Assembly: GCF_035222275.1 (NCBI RefSeq) | Contig: NC_085882.1 | Span: 1,247,501-1,311,500 of the forward strand | Reading direction: 5' to 3' | DNA: 64,000 nucleotides | Origin: Podospora bellae-mahoneyi | Lineage: Eukaryota; Ascomycota; Sordariomycetes; Sordariales; Podosporaceae | Part shown: piece by piece, positions 1 through 11,631 of the stretch | How positions within the stretch are numbered: the first letter of the stretch is position 1 | Layout: each line of letters begins with the position of its first letter | Program-made: the position numbers and the translations under genes | The notes under the pieces: model-generated | Database searches by the model: none | Seen by the model: only the letters and a program-made list of their open reading frames with translations | What the model was told of the DNA's origin: nothing

Positions 1-1
1 C

Positions 2-893
2 CAGAAGAACTTTCAGGCGCCCCCTTCGACAGCAGGGAAGCGGCCTCCACCCCCGCCACCGCCAGTGAGGGCTGCCACAATCACCACCACCACCACCACC
101 ACGACACCATCACCATTACCACAACAGCCCCAGGATGAGACGGCTCCGGTGATGCCACCCCGTCCAGTGAGGGCCTCAACGGAGAAACTCCCACCTCCAC
201 TTCCTCGTCGGACCACCACCGAAATTGAGAAGGGAGATCGACCCGCACCGGGCCCGGGACTGGGACGGGTGCTCCCGCCTCCATTGCCTTCACGGGATTC
301 TTCTTCGGCCAAGGGAACACCGCCGGCTCTCCCCTCTCGCCGGCCATCATCAAATCTCACTCTTCCTACCCCTGGAGGCCGGAGGAATTCCAACTCGTCA
401 GACATCTCATACATATCTACCATGTCTAGTTTGTCACTGAACCAAGATGGGCCGACTCCAAGAAGAGGGCTACCGCCCCCATTAGAGCAGGCAAAACTCC
501 CTCCTTTACCACCAACTCGTCGTGAGCTCGAGGCCAAGGCGAAAGAAGAGGCCGCAAATACCCCTCCTCTCCCTCGTCGTGTGACAGAGCCACCACCTCA
601 AGCCATGCCAGAGCTTCCCAGTGGCAGGCCCTCATTGCCCCCTCGGCTCCCATCCAGGCCAGCAAAGTCACCCCTGATGAACGCAACCGAGGCCCCATCT
701 CCCTCTCTCCCAGCTAGACGCCTCCCACCCCCTCCATCAAGCTACAAAAACCCCAAATCCGCCCTGGAACTAGGTTTCAACAACAAACCCAGACCAGCTG
801 ACGATGTCCCACCCCCTATTCCACTCGCTTCCCGCCCAAGCATCTCCCAAATAGAAGCCGTCCGCTCCGCCTCAACCCCTTCCGCAACAGCAG

Positions 894-928
<35 letters not shown>

Positions 929-2020
929 CCACCCCCTTCCTGCCTCGTCTGCCGTGACTTCTCCGGCCCTGACACGGTCGCCGCCCAGCACCCCTACACC
1001 TCCCTCCCCAGGCAGGACCCCATCTCCTACCTAGCCCACCACCTCTGCTCCCCTTTCCCCTCGCCCACCGACAAAGCCCGCGCAATCTTCACCTGGTGCC
1101 ACCACAACATCGCCTACGACGTCCACGGCTTCTTCAACAACTGCATCCCCCGAGGCCTCACACCGGCAGAAACAATCTTTTCGGGAAAAGCCGTCTGCGA
1201 AGGCTACGCAAAAGTCTACGAAGCCATCGCCCGTGCAGCGGGTCTGCACTGCATTGTTGTCGGCGGTCACGGCAAAGGCTATGGCTTCAGCGCCCTCAAA
1301 AAAGGGGAGCGGTGCCCGCCAAAGGACCCGACTGGCCACGCGTGGAACGCGGTCATGATCGATAATGATGAGTGGAAGCTTATTGACCCATGCTGGGGAG
1401 CGGGGCATTTGGATGGGGGTACGAACGGGTATAAGAAGCAGTTTAACCCGGGGCAGTTTGCGAGGAGCAATGAGTTTTTCGGAAGGAGTCACTACCCGAG
1501 CGATGAGAGGCATTTTCACAGGAGGGATGGAAGGGTGCCGAGTTGGGAGGAGTACATCTTGGGGGAGACTGGGGGGGAGGAACCGGCGGGGTGGATGGGG
1601 GATGCGGAGAGGGAGGGGGGGTTGGATCAGAGTAATTTTGAGCCGAAACAGAAAGAGATTTGTGTTTCGAGGGCGGGGGAGGGAACGGTGACGAGGTTTC
1701 AGTTTGGGAAGGTATGCCCGCATTGGGTGAGTGAGAAGCACGGGAGGGGGAGGCAGATGTTGATTTGTTTGGTTTTTGGGGAGGATGAGAAGAGGGCGGG
1801 TGGGAAGGAGAGGTTCGTGCCGTTGGAGACGGACGGGTTTTGGTGGTGGCTGGATGTGAGGACGAGGGATTTGGGGGGGGTGGGGAAGAGGGTGAGGTTA
1901 GTGGGGATTACGACGGTGGATGGGAGGGATGCGAGGGGGTTGACGGGGGAGGAGTTTAAGGGGGTTGTGGGGAGGAAGGCATTTGCCATGTGTGGGATGG
2001 TGGATTGGGTGTTGGTTTGA
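2..2020 (+). CDS. cyk3: Cyk3-type transglutaminase-like protein, 5' partial
   Basis: The reading frame is open from the left edge to the TGA at 2018-2020, so the N-terminus (an SH3 domain in Cyk3 relatives) lies outside the window. About 672 residues are visible. The first 300 are disordered and proline-rich, with many PPPLPSR/PPLP repeats that look like SH3 ligands, plus a poly-Ser run encoded by an ATC microsatellite near 893-927. A transglutaminase-like fold follows. Its Cys-His-Asp triad is readable: Cys in AVCEGYAKV (codon 1196), His in GHAWNAV (1337) and Asp in LIDPCWG (1385). By family, Cyk3 proteins act at the division site in cytokinesis and septum formation, often through the fold rather than cross-linking, yet here the triad looks intact. 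Coding-strand composition flips from C-rich to G-rich near 1300. It is convergent with ecm4, 235 bp away. Confidence 0.8.
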
Positions 2021-2255
2021 TGATATGATTGTGGGGATTTGGAAGTGGTTAACACCTAGGAGGATGGGATGGGTGGTTTGTTCCCACTTTTGAGACGGAC
2101 AGAGACGGACAGACACCCAACGTGCCAGGAACAGAAAACGGGACCCAAGAGGAAGATGCCTTGGTAGAATCGCAATGTTTTGCTCATTATATTCACTCTT
2201 TGTTCCCAACGCCGCAAGCCTGCTGATAACCGCGTTACAAAATGACTTGCTCAAA

Positions 2256-3654
2256 TCAACCCCTAAAACTAACAGCAGGCACCTCCTCCCACCTCGGCAA
2301 AATATCCGGCACCGGCCCCAAAGGCGTAATCGACAGCGGGTTGATATTCGTGTGCGATTTCGTGTAATGGAACTTGATGTGGTTGAAGTTTGTCGTGTCC
2401 TTGAACGCGGGGATGTTCCAGTACAGATTCCGCATCCATTTGTGAATAGCAGGGTAGCCGGACCTGATGTCGCGGATGTTGCACTTGAAGTGCTGGACAT
2501 ACACAGGCTATTTCCCGTTAGCTCTCTTCCTCTGTTGTCGGGGGTTGGAATGATGAACTTGAACTCACATCAAACCTGACAATAGTCACAAACAACCTGA
2601 TATCCACCTCGGTAAGCCGCTCCCCAAACCAATACGGCCCCTCCGTCCCGTCAGCAAGATGCTTCTCCGCCCGGTTGAGGGCTTCAAACAGAGCCTTGAC
2701 GTTGCGCTCGTAGGCCTCTTGGGTAGTGGCAAAGCCAGATTTGTAGACGCCGTTGTTGATGAGGTCGTATTGCCACTCGTTTGTTTCGTCAATCTCCCTT
2801 CTCAAATCCTCAGGATACAGATCCACCGATTTGAACGGCTCGTCGATCAGCCCGTTAAACTGTCTTGATGTCAGCAACCGTCGCTCCCTTTTTCTCCAGT
2901 AAAAAAAAAGGGGGGGGGGGGCTCACCTCCGAATTCAACATCCTCAAAATCTCACTACTCTCATTGTTCACAATTCTCCCTCCCTTCTTATCCCACAACA
3001 CCGGCACCGTAAACCGTCCCTCATACTCCGGGTTCACCCCAAAGTAAATCTCCCTCAAATGACTCAAACCCCCCTCGTGAGGCACTACCCCCTCCCCCTT
3101 GACATCCTCCTGCTCAGCCTCCTCATCAGTCACAAACCTCCACCCTTTCGGTCCCATATGCCAGTGGACAACACTAAAGGAGATGATGTCCTCCAGCCCT
3201 TTGAGCTTGCGGGCAATGAGCGTCCTGTTGGCCCAGGGGCAGGCATAGCTCACGTAGAGGTGGTACCGGCCCGCTTCGGGGGGAAACTCAGAGCCGGGGG
3301 ACGAAGAAATGAAGGAGCGGAAGGTGGACTGCTGACGTTTGAACTCGCCTGACTTGTCGGAGGGGTTGACCCAGTTTGTAATTACGTTGTCGTCCTTCTG
3401 CACCTCCTTTCCGGAGGGAGTGTCTTGGGCTGCCTAAAAGGGGGGGGGGTGTGTTAGTTTGGTTGGGAGAGATGGGAGGGGGAGAGGGGTATTACCATTT
3501 TGAAGTTGGTGGTGGTGGAAAGATATCGATGTGTTGACACTTTGATCGATGATGTGGATGAAGAAGAGCGTGTAATCCTGAACGAACCCTTGCTCAAATG
3601 TGAAAGTGCTGCTGTCCCTCTCAAAAGCGGAGATATACTGCTTCTTATACTCAT
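2256..3654 (-). CDS. ecm4: glutathionyl-hydroquinone reductase (Ecm4/omega-like GST)
   Basis: Four exons: 3654-3496, 3433-2927, 2859-2569 and 2507-2256, giving 402 residues. The protein matches the xi-class GSTs that reduce glutathionyl-hydroquinones. It has a thioredoxin-like N-domain with catalytic Cys118 in [22 protein letters not shown] before the linker, and a helical C-domain with the junction [13 protein letters not shown] restored by splicing. The first 52 residues are rich in Ser, Arg and Thr, have no acidic residue and end in [10 protein letters not shown], a typical mitochondrial presequence. Exon 1 ends exactly on an in-frame ATG (codon 53), which could start a cytosolic form reading [11 protein letters not shown]. 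Intron donors are GTAATA, GTGAGC and GTGAGT. An overlapping frame from 3838 reads through exon 1 but joins nothing and is taken as a shadow. Family and exon calls are secure; which start is used is inferred. Confidence 0.88.
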
Positions 3655-4641
3655 CGACCGTTGCTTCGTCCCAAACTTTCATGAGACGGAAAGCCAATGA
3701 TGAGATGAGGGGTCCAAGTTCTTTGGAATCAATCAGCAACGGAATGACTAAGGGTTCTGCATTTGGTTTATACCACTCCCGTCCACTTCCGTCATTAAAA
3801 CCCAGTGTTGTTGCGGTTCGTCCCAGGAATATATCCACTCACTACCTCACGTCAATTGTGGATTCATTCACCAACTGACAAATGGTGACGTAATCCCCAC
3901 TATTCCCATTGGGCTTACTAACCGTCAAACTCATCGCTGGTTCAACCCATTCGCGACGCGATAGCGGTTTAGAAGCGCTTTGTTTAGAAGGTGGTCAAAT
4001 ATGAGTAAGCAATATCGTATAGGTAGACCAATTTCCGGAAACAATTCCGGTCGGTTTGTGGGGGCACCAACTTGGTGTTGAGATCACGGCCTTTAGGAGT
4101 GAGACCCACCAGCCTCATCGACGACATCCTGCAAGATACCTAGCAAAAGATCTGAGATTATCTTTTGGAATTTGTTTCCGAAAACGAACAAGACTATCTC
4201 AGACTGCCAGCAAGATTCAACTAGAAGCAGAATATCCCGAATGCATATCCAACTTTTATAACTGCAAAATCCCTCCCAAGCTGTTGAACAGATCCAACTT
4301 CGGAGATTATTCCAAGCATCGAGTTCCCATCAGCAAAACAAGCAAGACGTATATAAAATGCCAACATAGCAAAAGAGAAAAATAGATTTTGCTTCCATTA
4401 GCAACAGCCCCTCCTCCCAATCCCAGGTATCATCATAGTACATTACTACAGGGCAACGTATTTCCACGCCCATTAACGACAAGAGAACAAAATGAGCAAA
4501 GCCAACCCATCCAATAACACCCAAGTCGCGCCATCCTAAATTTCTTTTGTGCTTTCCCCTTCTCCAAAATCCAATTCCATTTTTTTCCTAAGATATAACC
4601 CCACCCCCAGCTGATAACCAAACCAAACCAACCTTCCTTCT
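3655..4641. other. intergenic: ecm4 leader and leu1 3' flank
   Basis: This 987-bp stretch lies upstream of ecm4 and downstream of leu1, both on the minus strand. Short open frames occur, for example 4056-4385 on the plus strand, but none has a recognisable domain. I see no RNA gene or repeat. Confidence 0.6.
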
Positions 4642-7103
4642 TCACCACTCAAGCGGCTCAGTCTTGGTCTCACCCCTATTCGTCTTGGGGACTGGCACGG
4701 CCTTGGCAGCCAGCTTGCCACCCTGCCCCTTCCTCTTCAGGTATGCCCTGCCGTCCAGCCAGGGGGTCTCGAGCGTCATCTTCTTCTCAAACTCGGAGAT
4801 CTTATCCTCGAGCTGCATGGTAAGACCAATGTCGTCGAGCCCGTTGACCAGGCAGTGCTTTCTAAACTCCTCCACCTCGAAGCTGCAGATGGTGTTGCCA
4901 TCCTGGTCCTTGATGAGCTGGTTGGGGAGGTCAATCTCGATCTCGCGACCGGCGGCCGCCTCGGCGTGCACCTTTTCGAGGTCGTCCTTGTTCTTGATGG
5001 CGATGGGGAGCATGCCGTTCTTGAACGAGTTGTTGAAGAAAATGTCGGCAAAGGAAGGAGCAATGACGCTCTTGACGCCAAAGTCGTTCAGAGCCCAAGG
5101 GGCGTGCTCGCGGGAAGAGCCGCAGCCAAAGTTGGGACCGGTGCAGACAATGATCTTGGCCTGACGGTATGGCTCCTGGTTGAGGACAAAGTCGGGGTTC
5201 TCGGTGTTGGCATCAAGGTAGCGCCACTCATAGAAAAGAGCCTTGCCAAGACCGGTGCGCTTGATGGTCTTCAGGAACTGCTTGGGGATGATGGCGTCGG
5301 TGTCAATGTTGGCCTTCTCCATCGGGGCGGCGATGCCCTTGAGAACGGTGAACTTGGGAAGACCGGTGCTGCCGGCCTTGGGGACAGATGTGTTGACCTG
5401 AGGAGATGAGTCTTCGGGCTGGTCGGTGAGAGCTTCCTTCTCATGGTCATCCGTCTCGATGCGCTCATCAGCATGAGCCTTGCCAGAGGTGGTCTCGGGC
5501 GCGACAGCGGCCTCGATGTGAGGGCTGCCCTTGTACTCGGCAAGCTTTCTCACATCGGCGAGCTTGCCGACGATGGCGGCAGCAGCAGCCATGACGGGGG
5601 ACATGAGGTGGGTCCGGCCCTGAGCACCCTGACGGCCCTCGAAGTTGCGGTTGCTGGTGGAGGCGCATCTCTCCTTGGGCGACAGAATGTCAGGGTTCAT
5701 GCCCAGGCACATGCTGCAGCCAGCCTCGCGCCATTCGAAGCCGGCATCGGTAAAGATCTTGTCGAGACCCTCAGCCTCGGCCTGCTCCTTGACAAGACCG
5801 GAGCCGGGCACGATCAGGGCACGTTTGATGTTGGAGGCAATCTTCTTGCCCTTGACGACCGAAGCAGCGGCGCGGAGATCCTCGATTCTGGAATTGGTGC
5901 AGGAGCCGATGAACACCTTGTCGACCACAATGTCCTCCATGGGAGTCCCTGCTGCGAGACCCATGTACTCCAGCATGCGGCGGCCCGCGGCCTTTTTGAC
6001 CTCGGTGGGGAAGGTCTCGGGATCGGGAACGCTGCCGGTGATGGGGACGACGTCCTCAGGGCTGGTGCCCCAGGTCACCGTGGGGATGATGTCCTTCCCG
6101 TCGATATGAACATCAATGTCGTACTTGGCATCCGGGTCGGACTGCAGGGACTTCCAGTAGGCGACCGCCTTGTTCCACTCGTCAGACCCACACTTGGGGG
6201 CCAGGGGGCGGCCCTTGAGGTACTCGAAAGTGATCTCGTCGGGAGCGACCATGCCGGCTCTGGCACCACCCTCGATGGCCATGTTGCAGATGGACATGCG
6301 GGCCTCCATGCTCAGGCTGCGGATGACGGAACCGGCAAACTCGATGACGGACCCGGTGCCACCAGCCGTACCAATCTTGCCGATGATGTGCAGGACCACA
6401 TCCTTGGAGCTGACACCGGGGGACAGCTCTCCGTCGACCAATATCCTCATGTTCTTGCTGCGCTTCGTGATGAGGGTTTGTGTGGCGAGGACGTGCTCGA
6501 CTTCACTGGTGCCGATACCGAAGGCGAGGGCACCAAAGGCGCCGTGGGTCGACGTGTGACTGTCGCCGCACACAACGGTGGTGCCAGGCAGAGTGAAGCC
6601 CTGCTCGGGCCCGATAACGTGGACGATACCTTGTCTCTTGTCGCTCAGGCCAAAGTATGTGACGCCAAACTTCTTGACATTCTCCTCGAGGGTCACGCAT
6701 TGCGTCCGAGAGTCGTCCTCCTGAATGAAGCTGGCAATGTCTCTGAGAGTTTTTCTCGAGGTGGTGGGGACATTCTACGGGATCCAGTGTCAATGGCCGA
6801 TGATGACTGTCTTCAAACGGACATGGAAACATACGTGGTCAGTTGTGGCCAGAGTGCAGTCTGGTCTCCGGACCTTGCGGCCGGCCTTTTCTAATCCTTC
6901 GAAAGCTTGCTGTTGACAGTGTGTTAGTTTGATATTCGGGTCAACAGCAACGAACAGACCAGACGACATACTGGAGAGGTGACCTCGTGCACGAGATGGC
7001 GGTCGATGTACAGAAGAATGGTACCATCGAGCTTCTCGTCGACAATGTGGGCCTGGAAGACCTTGTCGTAGAGGGTTTGTGGTGTTCGCTCGGCAACCGG
7101 CAT
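4642..7103 (-). CDS. leu1: 3-isopropylmalate dehydratase (leucine biosynthesis)
   Basis: Three exons: 7103-6972, 6909-6835 and 6774-4642, giving 779 residues, the same length as yeast Leu1. The enzyme isomerises 2- to 3-isopropylmalate through an aconitase-type [4Fe-4S] cluster, the second step of leucine synthesis. The cluster ligands are visible as Cys361 in FIGSCTNSR and Cys422/Cys425 in [22 protein letters not shown] and the swivel-domain motif [13 protein letters not shown] are also present. The large and small subunit domains are fused, as is usual in fungi, with a low-complexity linker near residues 500-540. The start [16 protein letters not shown] fits the family. Both introns have GTATGT donors. 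Codon use is strongly C-ending throughout, as expected for a highly expressed gene. I saw no perfect Leu3-type site upstream. Confidence 0.96.
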
Positions 7104-8793
7104 TTTTGTGTCGTTTGTCTGATTCGTTCTCCTCCCGGGAGGTTTTTTGTTTCCGCCTTCTCGATGTGTGTGTGTGTTTGCGAAGTCAAGCAATGCTAGA
7201 GGAGGGGGGGACAGTTGTTCGGCGGAGTCTGTGATATACAACCACTTTTTCAGATGTCGTTGCTCTTTGTTGAGTTGTTCTTTCAAATGAATAAAAAAAA
7301 TAAAAAAAAAAAAAAGTGTCGAGTCGAGAGTGACGAGTTGGTGAGGGCAAGAGAACAAAGTTCCTTCGGATGGAAAACTCCTCTCTCGAGCAACAATCTC
7401 AATCTAGACTCAAGAACTGTGGCAAAAACCAAAACGATTCTCGTCTCTATTCTTGTGAGAGGCAACCTCAATCTTATAAAGTACCGCCCCTCCTCGGGGG
7501 ACGATGACGGATTTAGGCTTTTGGCTGGGCTTGCAAGTGTTTCCAATCCAGCGGCAAAGCCGATGATCGGAGAGCTGCAGCTTGCTCCGGTTCACGGAAT
7601 GCGGGGTAGCCACCTCAATTTCTAAACCTCATCCCGCCATTGGCTGACCGTCGCCAGGATGGCCTGTCTCTCCCCGCCCCAGGCACCCCAGCAGGGTTGA
7701 GCAGCGGGGTCCCTCAGCCTGCGCAGCGAACAAAGTTAGCGTACCGCCCAGGCCGGAATCGAAGGTTCGATAACCCACCCCACAGCGATCAACCCAGCAT
7801 CTCGACAGAGCTTCATCCGCATCTCTACGTAACGACAACAGCTTCCATTCGCAGGCGGGCTTTCATAGAAAACTCTGTAATATCATTCTGCTCTCTCAGC
7901 TTCTATCGTATAAAAAGAAACTTCTTCTGAGGGATATAAACAGATATCCTCCTCAAAAGCTGAGCAAAGCCGATAGAAGCCTTCTTTCGGTATTTCGTAG
8001 ATCATCACACCTCCAACAAGAAATCTCGACATTTCCCCACATTCTTGTCTGATTCCCGCGACTCACACATGCCACACAGCGCCCAGTCCTTCCGAGTCTG
8101 ACATACATATCACAAGAATCGTTCCCTTACCCTCTACCGATTCCCCCTCGGCCTCCCCCCAATTCCGGTTTCCCACTCCTCACCACTCCATATCATGTCT
8201 CGGCCGGATAGAAACATAAATAACGAGTCTCATATCTCTACACCGATATCCTCATCATACCCTCCAGAAAAACGGACTCTGCATAGTGCATACACATATC
8301 TGTCGTGCCTTGACCGCCCATCCCATCCATCCTATCACTCGGCAACGTGTACAATGTATAAGTACCTACCGTTCTATTTCTATACCCCCGGCATCGCCCA
8401 GTATGTCCAATATCCCCAATATCAACCAACCAGATCCCAACAGCCTTCCCCCTTCCTTCCCCTATCCCATCCCAAAAAAGCCCATCAAACCCTCGATGCG
8501 AATTGCCGACCCCCATTCTATGGGACAATGTACCTCCAGTCAGTCTTATCAGCCTGCAACTTCACCGTGCAACCCACTTCGGTTTAACAACACACAATCT
8601 TCTTATCATCAGTTCATCACTCATCATCAGCCAAACTCCTCTCTCACCAAAAGCCAACCAAGTCAACAACTGTCTCAATAACCACTACTCCATACCAATT
8701 ATTCCGTGTGCTAGACAGACTACCCCTACAGTAGTACGTACAACACTAACAAAAATACCATCCTCTCTCTCTACCTCAGCCCCCGCCAAAACC
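7104..8793. other. intergenic: leu1 leader and 3' flank of next gene
   Basis: A 1.69-kb gap. It holds an A-rich run near 7290-7315, a TATA-like TATAAAAAG near 7911, a C-rich tract before 8794 and one TACCTACC word near 8363. I see no gene or RNA gene; the GGTTCGATAACCC near 7764 lacks the stems of a tRNA T-arm. Confidence 0.55.
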
Positions 8794-11631
8794 TCAAAAT
8801 CCAGCCACAACACTCAACCCCCTACCCACCGCCTTCACCACTCCCAAAACCGTAAGAACCCCCCTAACCAGCCACATCCCCACACACAGCACCCCAAACA
8901 CAAACACCACGGCGCCCACCCCAACCCAGACATCTTCCCACGTCGACTGCGCCAGCTCAAACCGCCTCCTCAGCTCCGACTCGCCGTCAAAAACCGGCTT
9001 GACCATCCCCCAGTGTGCTTCCATCAGTCCAACCACCAAGTTCAGCACCACAACCATCCAGCTCACCACCTCTCTGCACACATCACCAACCTTCAAAGAC
9101 CCTCCGAACCGCCTGACCCCCCCCTTGGTGACCGTTGGCGTGTTCCTGTCCCCCACTAACGTAGTAGTCTCCAAAGAGGCTAGATCTTGGCCTTGGTCAT
9201 CCTGCCGATCCGGCTCCGCCGCGGCCTTGGCTTTCGCTTCCGCCCCACGGGGAAGTCGCCGATGCCGATCCGACATCGTTGTTGTTCCTTTGAACCATGC
9301 CGACGCCGACACCGGAACCGGTACCGTCCGTGTCCCGTCACAAGACGTCGGCTCCTTTATCGGTAGGGCCTGTGACTCCGTCTTTGGGTCGTGAACGAGA
9401 TGTGTGAGCGCTGCTCTGGCTGCTCCCTGTGCAATGGCGTGGTCCAGCTCCTCGTCTGCTTCCTGAGCTTGTGACTGATGGTGTGGACGTGGACGGAGGG
9501 TAGAGGTGGACTTTGGCCAGGATGGGCTTCGGCTCTGAGTGTTTGCGGTGCCGCCTCCTTCCCCGTGTTTCTCCTTTCTCATCGTCTTGCGCATCTCCCT
9601 GGGCTCCGACTCCTTGGTGCCGTCGCCGTCGCCGTTCGGCTTGGCCGTCTTCTCTTCTGGTGTCTCTGGTCCTGGCTCCTCTGTCGCCAGCGACGTAAAA
9701 ACGGTCTCTGGTTTTGGCTCTTCTGGTGTTGGCAGCAAGTCCCGAGCACTTGGTAGCACCGCCACCTCCAGTTCTGTAATGACTGTCGACGTAGCCACTG
9801 TCGTGAGAGTCTCGCTTTCTCCGTCGCTCGGCGAGTTGTTCGGTTGCGTGCCGAGAGGGAAAGCCGGTACCTTTGAACAGACGCTGCTGGGTGTCCGGGT
9901 CAGAGACCCCAGTGATGCGGGACTCGAGCGTTCCATGATCATCGTCATCGGTGACCGAGGCCCGTCTCTCCACTCGTCGACTGGTTCGACGCAAGGACGG
10001 CCGTCCACGAGCGGGGGAGGCTGACCGCGTTCGGAGCCAGTAGTGGTGATGATGGGTGTGTAGGCAAATCGGGGTTCCCGGTCGTTGTTCGTGCTGCTCG
10101 TTCCCCAGAGCCCCATGGCGGTTGTGTGAGCCTGGTTGCTCTCGTCGAGGCGGCTCAGATCGTCCAGCAGCCTGGCTGCCCAGAGATCCGCCGGCTTCAC
10201 GTTTTCCAGCTCCAGGGGCTTGCTACTGGTGATCCTTGGGGGGATCTTGTTCCCCGGTAGACTGTAACGGAGCCAACGCTGTCTGAAGCTGCCCCGATCT
10301 GGTTGCTCCTCCGACTGGCCGTCGCCGGACTTGTTTGTCTCCGGGTGGCCCGAGGCTACACGACGAGGGACCGTAGGTGGAAGGCTGAAGCCAAGCGACT
10401 TTGGTCTCGGGAGCGTGTGAGGCTTCAGATTTGCCGTCTCTGCATTCCCGTCTACCCTGTTGCGTGTCTGGTGATGGTGCTGGTGCCGGGTCGAGACGGC
10501 GGGCAGGTTGGTGTCTCCTACTCGACGGGCCGGACGGTTTGCTTGACTTGCCGTCACCGCCGTCGCCTTCCCTAAAAAAGGACCACGAGGTGAACCGACG
10601 CTGACGGGTGTCCTATGGACCGTGGTTGCCTCGCTGTCCGAAGTATCGGGGGACATCACACTCCTCTGTGACTGCGGTATAGGGCTCAAGTCTGGCTCGG
10701 CCACGCAAGCCCAGGCTTCTCCCTCTTTCCGCCAGACTACATTTCCGCCATGCTGGTTCAGCACTGTCCTGGCCGCCTCCTTTCTCCGCTCCGCCTTTTG
10801 GTGCTCCTTTCTGATCTGAGCCTCAGTTTTGGCAGCAACATATGCCTCGCGCGCATCCTGTGCTGTGTGGGCGAGTGCTGCGAGATGGGAGTCTGTGGGA
10901 GAGGACACCGTTGCGTCTTCGGAGCTCGTAGTTGGAGTGATGACATCCATGACGCCAGTGTGAGGGTTGATGCTAGTGACCCCAAGGAAGTCGCCGCTCT
11001 GCTTCAGAGTCCGTCGTTGCTGGCGAAGCTCTTGCTTTGCGAGGTAGATCTCCCTTGTATCGCCTGTAGACATCGTAGGCTGAGGTGTCGGGATATTGCT
11101 TTTCTTTGCCGTGGCGTTGCCGCGAGGTGCCCAGTCGCGCCGGTCTACCTCAACAGGATGAGGTTTGTCCTGCTTTAGGGCAGAGGTGTTGATCGTCAAC
11201 CTCGGCAGCGATGAAGCAGGTTGCTTGCCCAAAGCGGCTCGCGTGCTCTGCGTCCGACGAGGAATCGGTAGGGGCATGTTCCAGCGACTGGCCGGGATGA
11301 TATCGGAGTCACGGGGACCTGTGACGCCGCTCGGGGCACTGCTTGCGGCCGGGACAGGTATACTGCTGCCTTTTTGTCCGTCTGCCGAGGACGAAGAGTT
11401 TCTTTTGTGTCGAATAGTTCCACCTCTCTCAGGGCGTTTACTGGGACGAAGCTTGTTGAAGAAGTTTGACATGGACGTGGTGATGTTTCTCCTGCTCCCA
11501 GGTGGGGGGGACCCGTTCGAGCGTCGAGGAGGCAGAGGCTTGACATCTTGACGATTATTCCGGTCGTCCAGTATTCGAAATGGGGAGGGCGACGGTGCCT
11601 GGGGCCGTCCCTGTCGCGAGGAGGCAGACAT
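8794..11631 (-). CDS. large disordered protein with two C-terminal membrane segments
   Basis: One uninterrupted exon of 945 residues. I chose the ATG at 11631 because the frame extends upstream only to 11775 without another ATG. The first 850 residues are basic, rich in Ser, Pro, Arg and Gln, and probably disordered; early landmarks are PLPPRRSNGSPPPGSRR and MSNFFNKLRPSKR. A short helical, coiled-coil-prone stretch lies around residues 250-330 (AYVAAKTEAQIRKEHQKAE). The C-terminus carries two hydrophobic segments, VVSWMVVVLNLVVGL and VGAVVFVFGVLCVGMW, about 40 residues apart, so the protein is probably tail-anchored or a hairpin with its long N-terminus in the cytosol. I do not recognise a family. 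The last 350 bp are markedly G-rich on the coding strand compared with the rest. Confidence 0.75.
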   Translation of the reverse strand: MSASSRQGRPQAPSPSPFRILDDRNNRQDVKPLPPRRSNGSPPPGSRRNITTSMSNFFNKLRPSKRPERGGTIRHKRNSSSSADGQKGSSIPVPAASSAPSGVTGPRDSDIIPASRWNMPLPIPRRTQSTRAALGKQPASSLPRLTINTSALKQDKPHPVEVDRRDWAPRGNATAKKSNIPTPQPTMSTGDTREIYLAKQELRQQRRTLKQSGDFLGVTSINPHTGVMDVITPTTSSEDATVSSPTDSHLAALAHTAQDAREAYVAAKTEAQIRKEHQKAERRKEAARTVLNQHGGNVVWRKEGEAWACVAEPDLSPIPQSQRSVMSPDTSDSEATTVHRTPVSVGSPRGPFLGKATAVTASQANRPARRVGDTNLPAVSTRHQHHHQTRNRVDGNAETANLKPHTLPRPKSLGFSLPPTVPRRVASGHPETNKSGDGQSEEQPDRGSFRQRWLRYSLPGNKIPPRITSSKPLELENVKPADLWAARLLDDLSRLDESNQAHTTAMGLWGTSSTNNDREPRFAYTPIITTTGSERGQPPPLVDGRPCVEPVDEWRDGPRSPMTMIMERSSPASLGSLTRTPSSVCSKVPAFPLGTQPNNSPSDGESETLTTVATSTVITELEVAVLPSARDLLPTPEEPKPETVFTSLATEEPGPETPEEKTAKPNGDGDGTKESEPREMRKTMRKEKHGEGGGTANTQSRSPSWPKSTSTLRPRPHHQSQAQEADEELDHAIAQGAARAALTHLVHDPKTESQALPIKEPTSCDGTRTVPVPVSASAWFKGTTTMSDRHRRLPRGAEAKAKAAAEPDRQDDQGQDLASLETTTLVGDRNTPTVTKGGVRRFGGSLKVGDVCREVVSWMVVVLNLVVGLMEAHWGMVKPVFDGESELRRRFELAQSTWEDVWVGVGAVVFVFGVLCVGMWLVRGVLTVLGVVKAVGRGLSVVAGF

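Noticed and set aside
3434-3838. 134-codon minus-strand frame overlapping ecm4 exon 1
   Set aside because: It reads fairly like protein, but it is in another phase from ecm4, matches no family I know and has no splice partner. The presequence frame explains the region better.
5443-6894. 483-codon open frame on the plus strand
   Set aside because: It mirrors leu1. Strongly C-ending codons of the real gene leave the opposite strand free of stops; the peptide has no domain.
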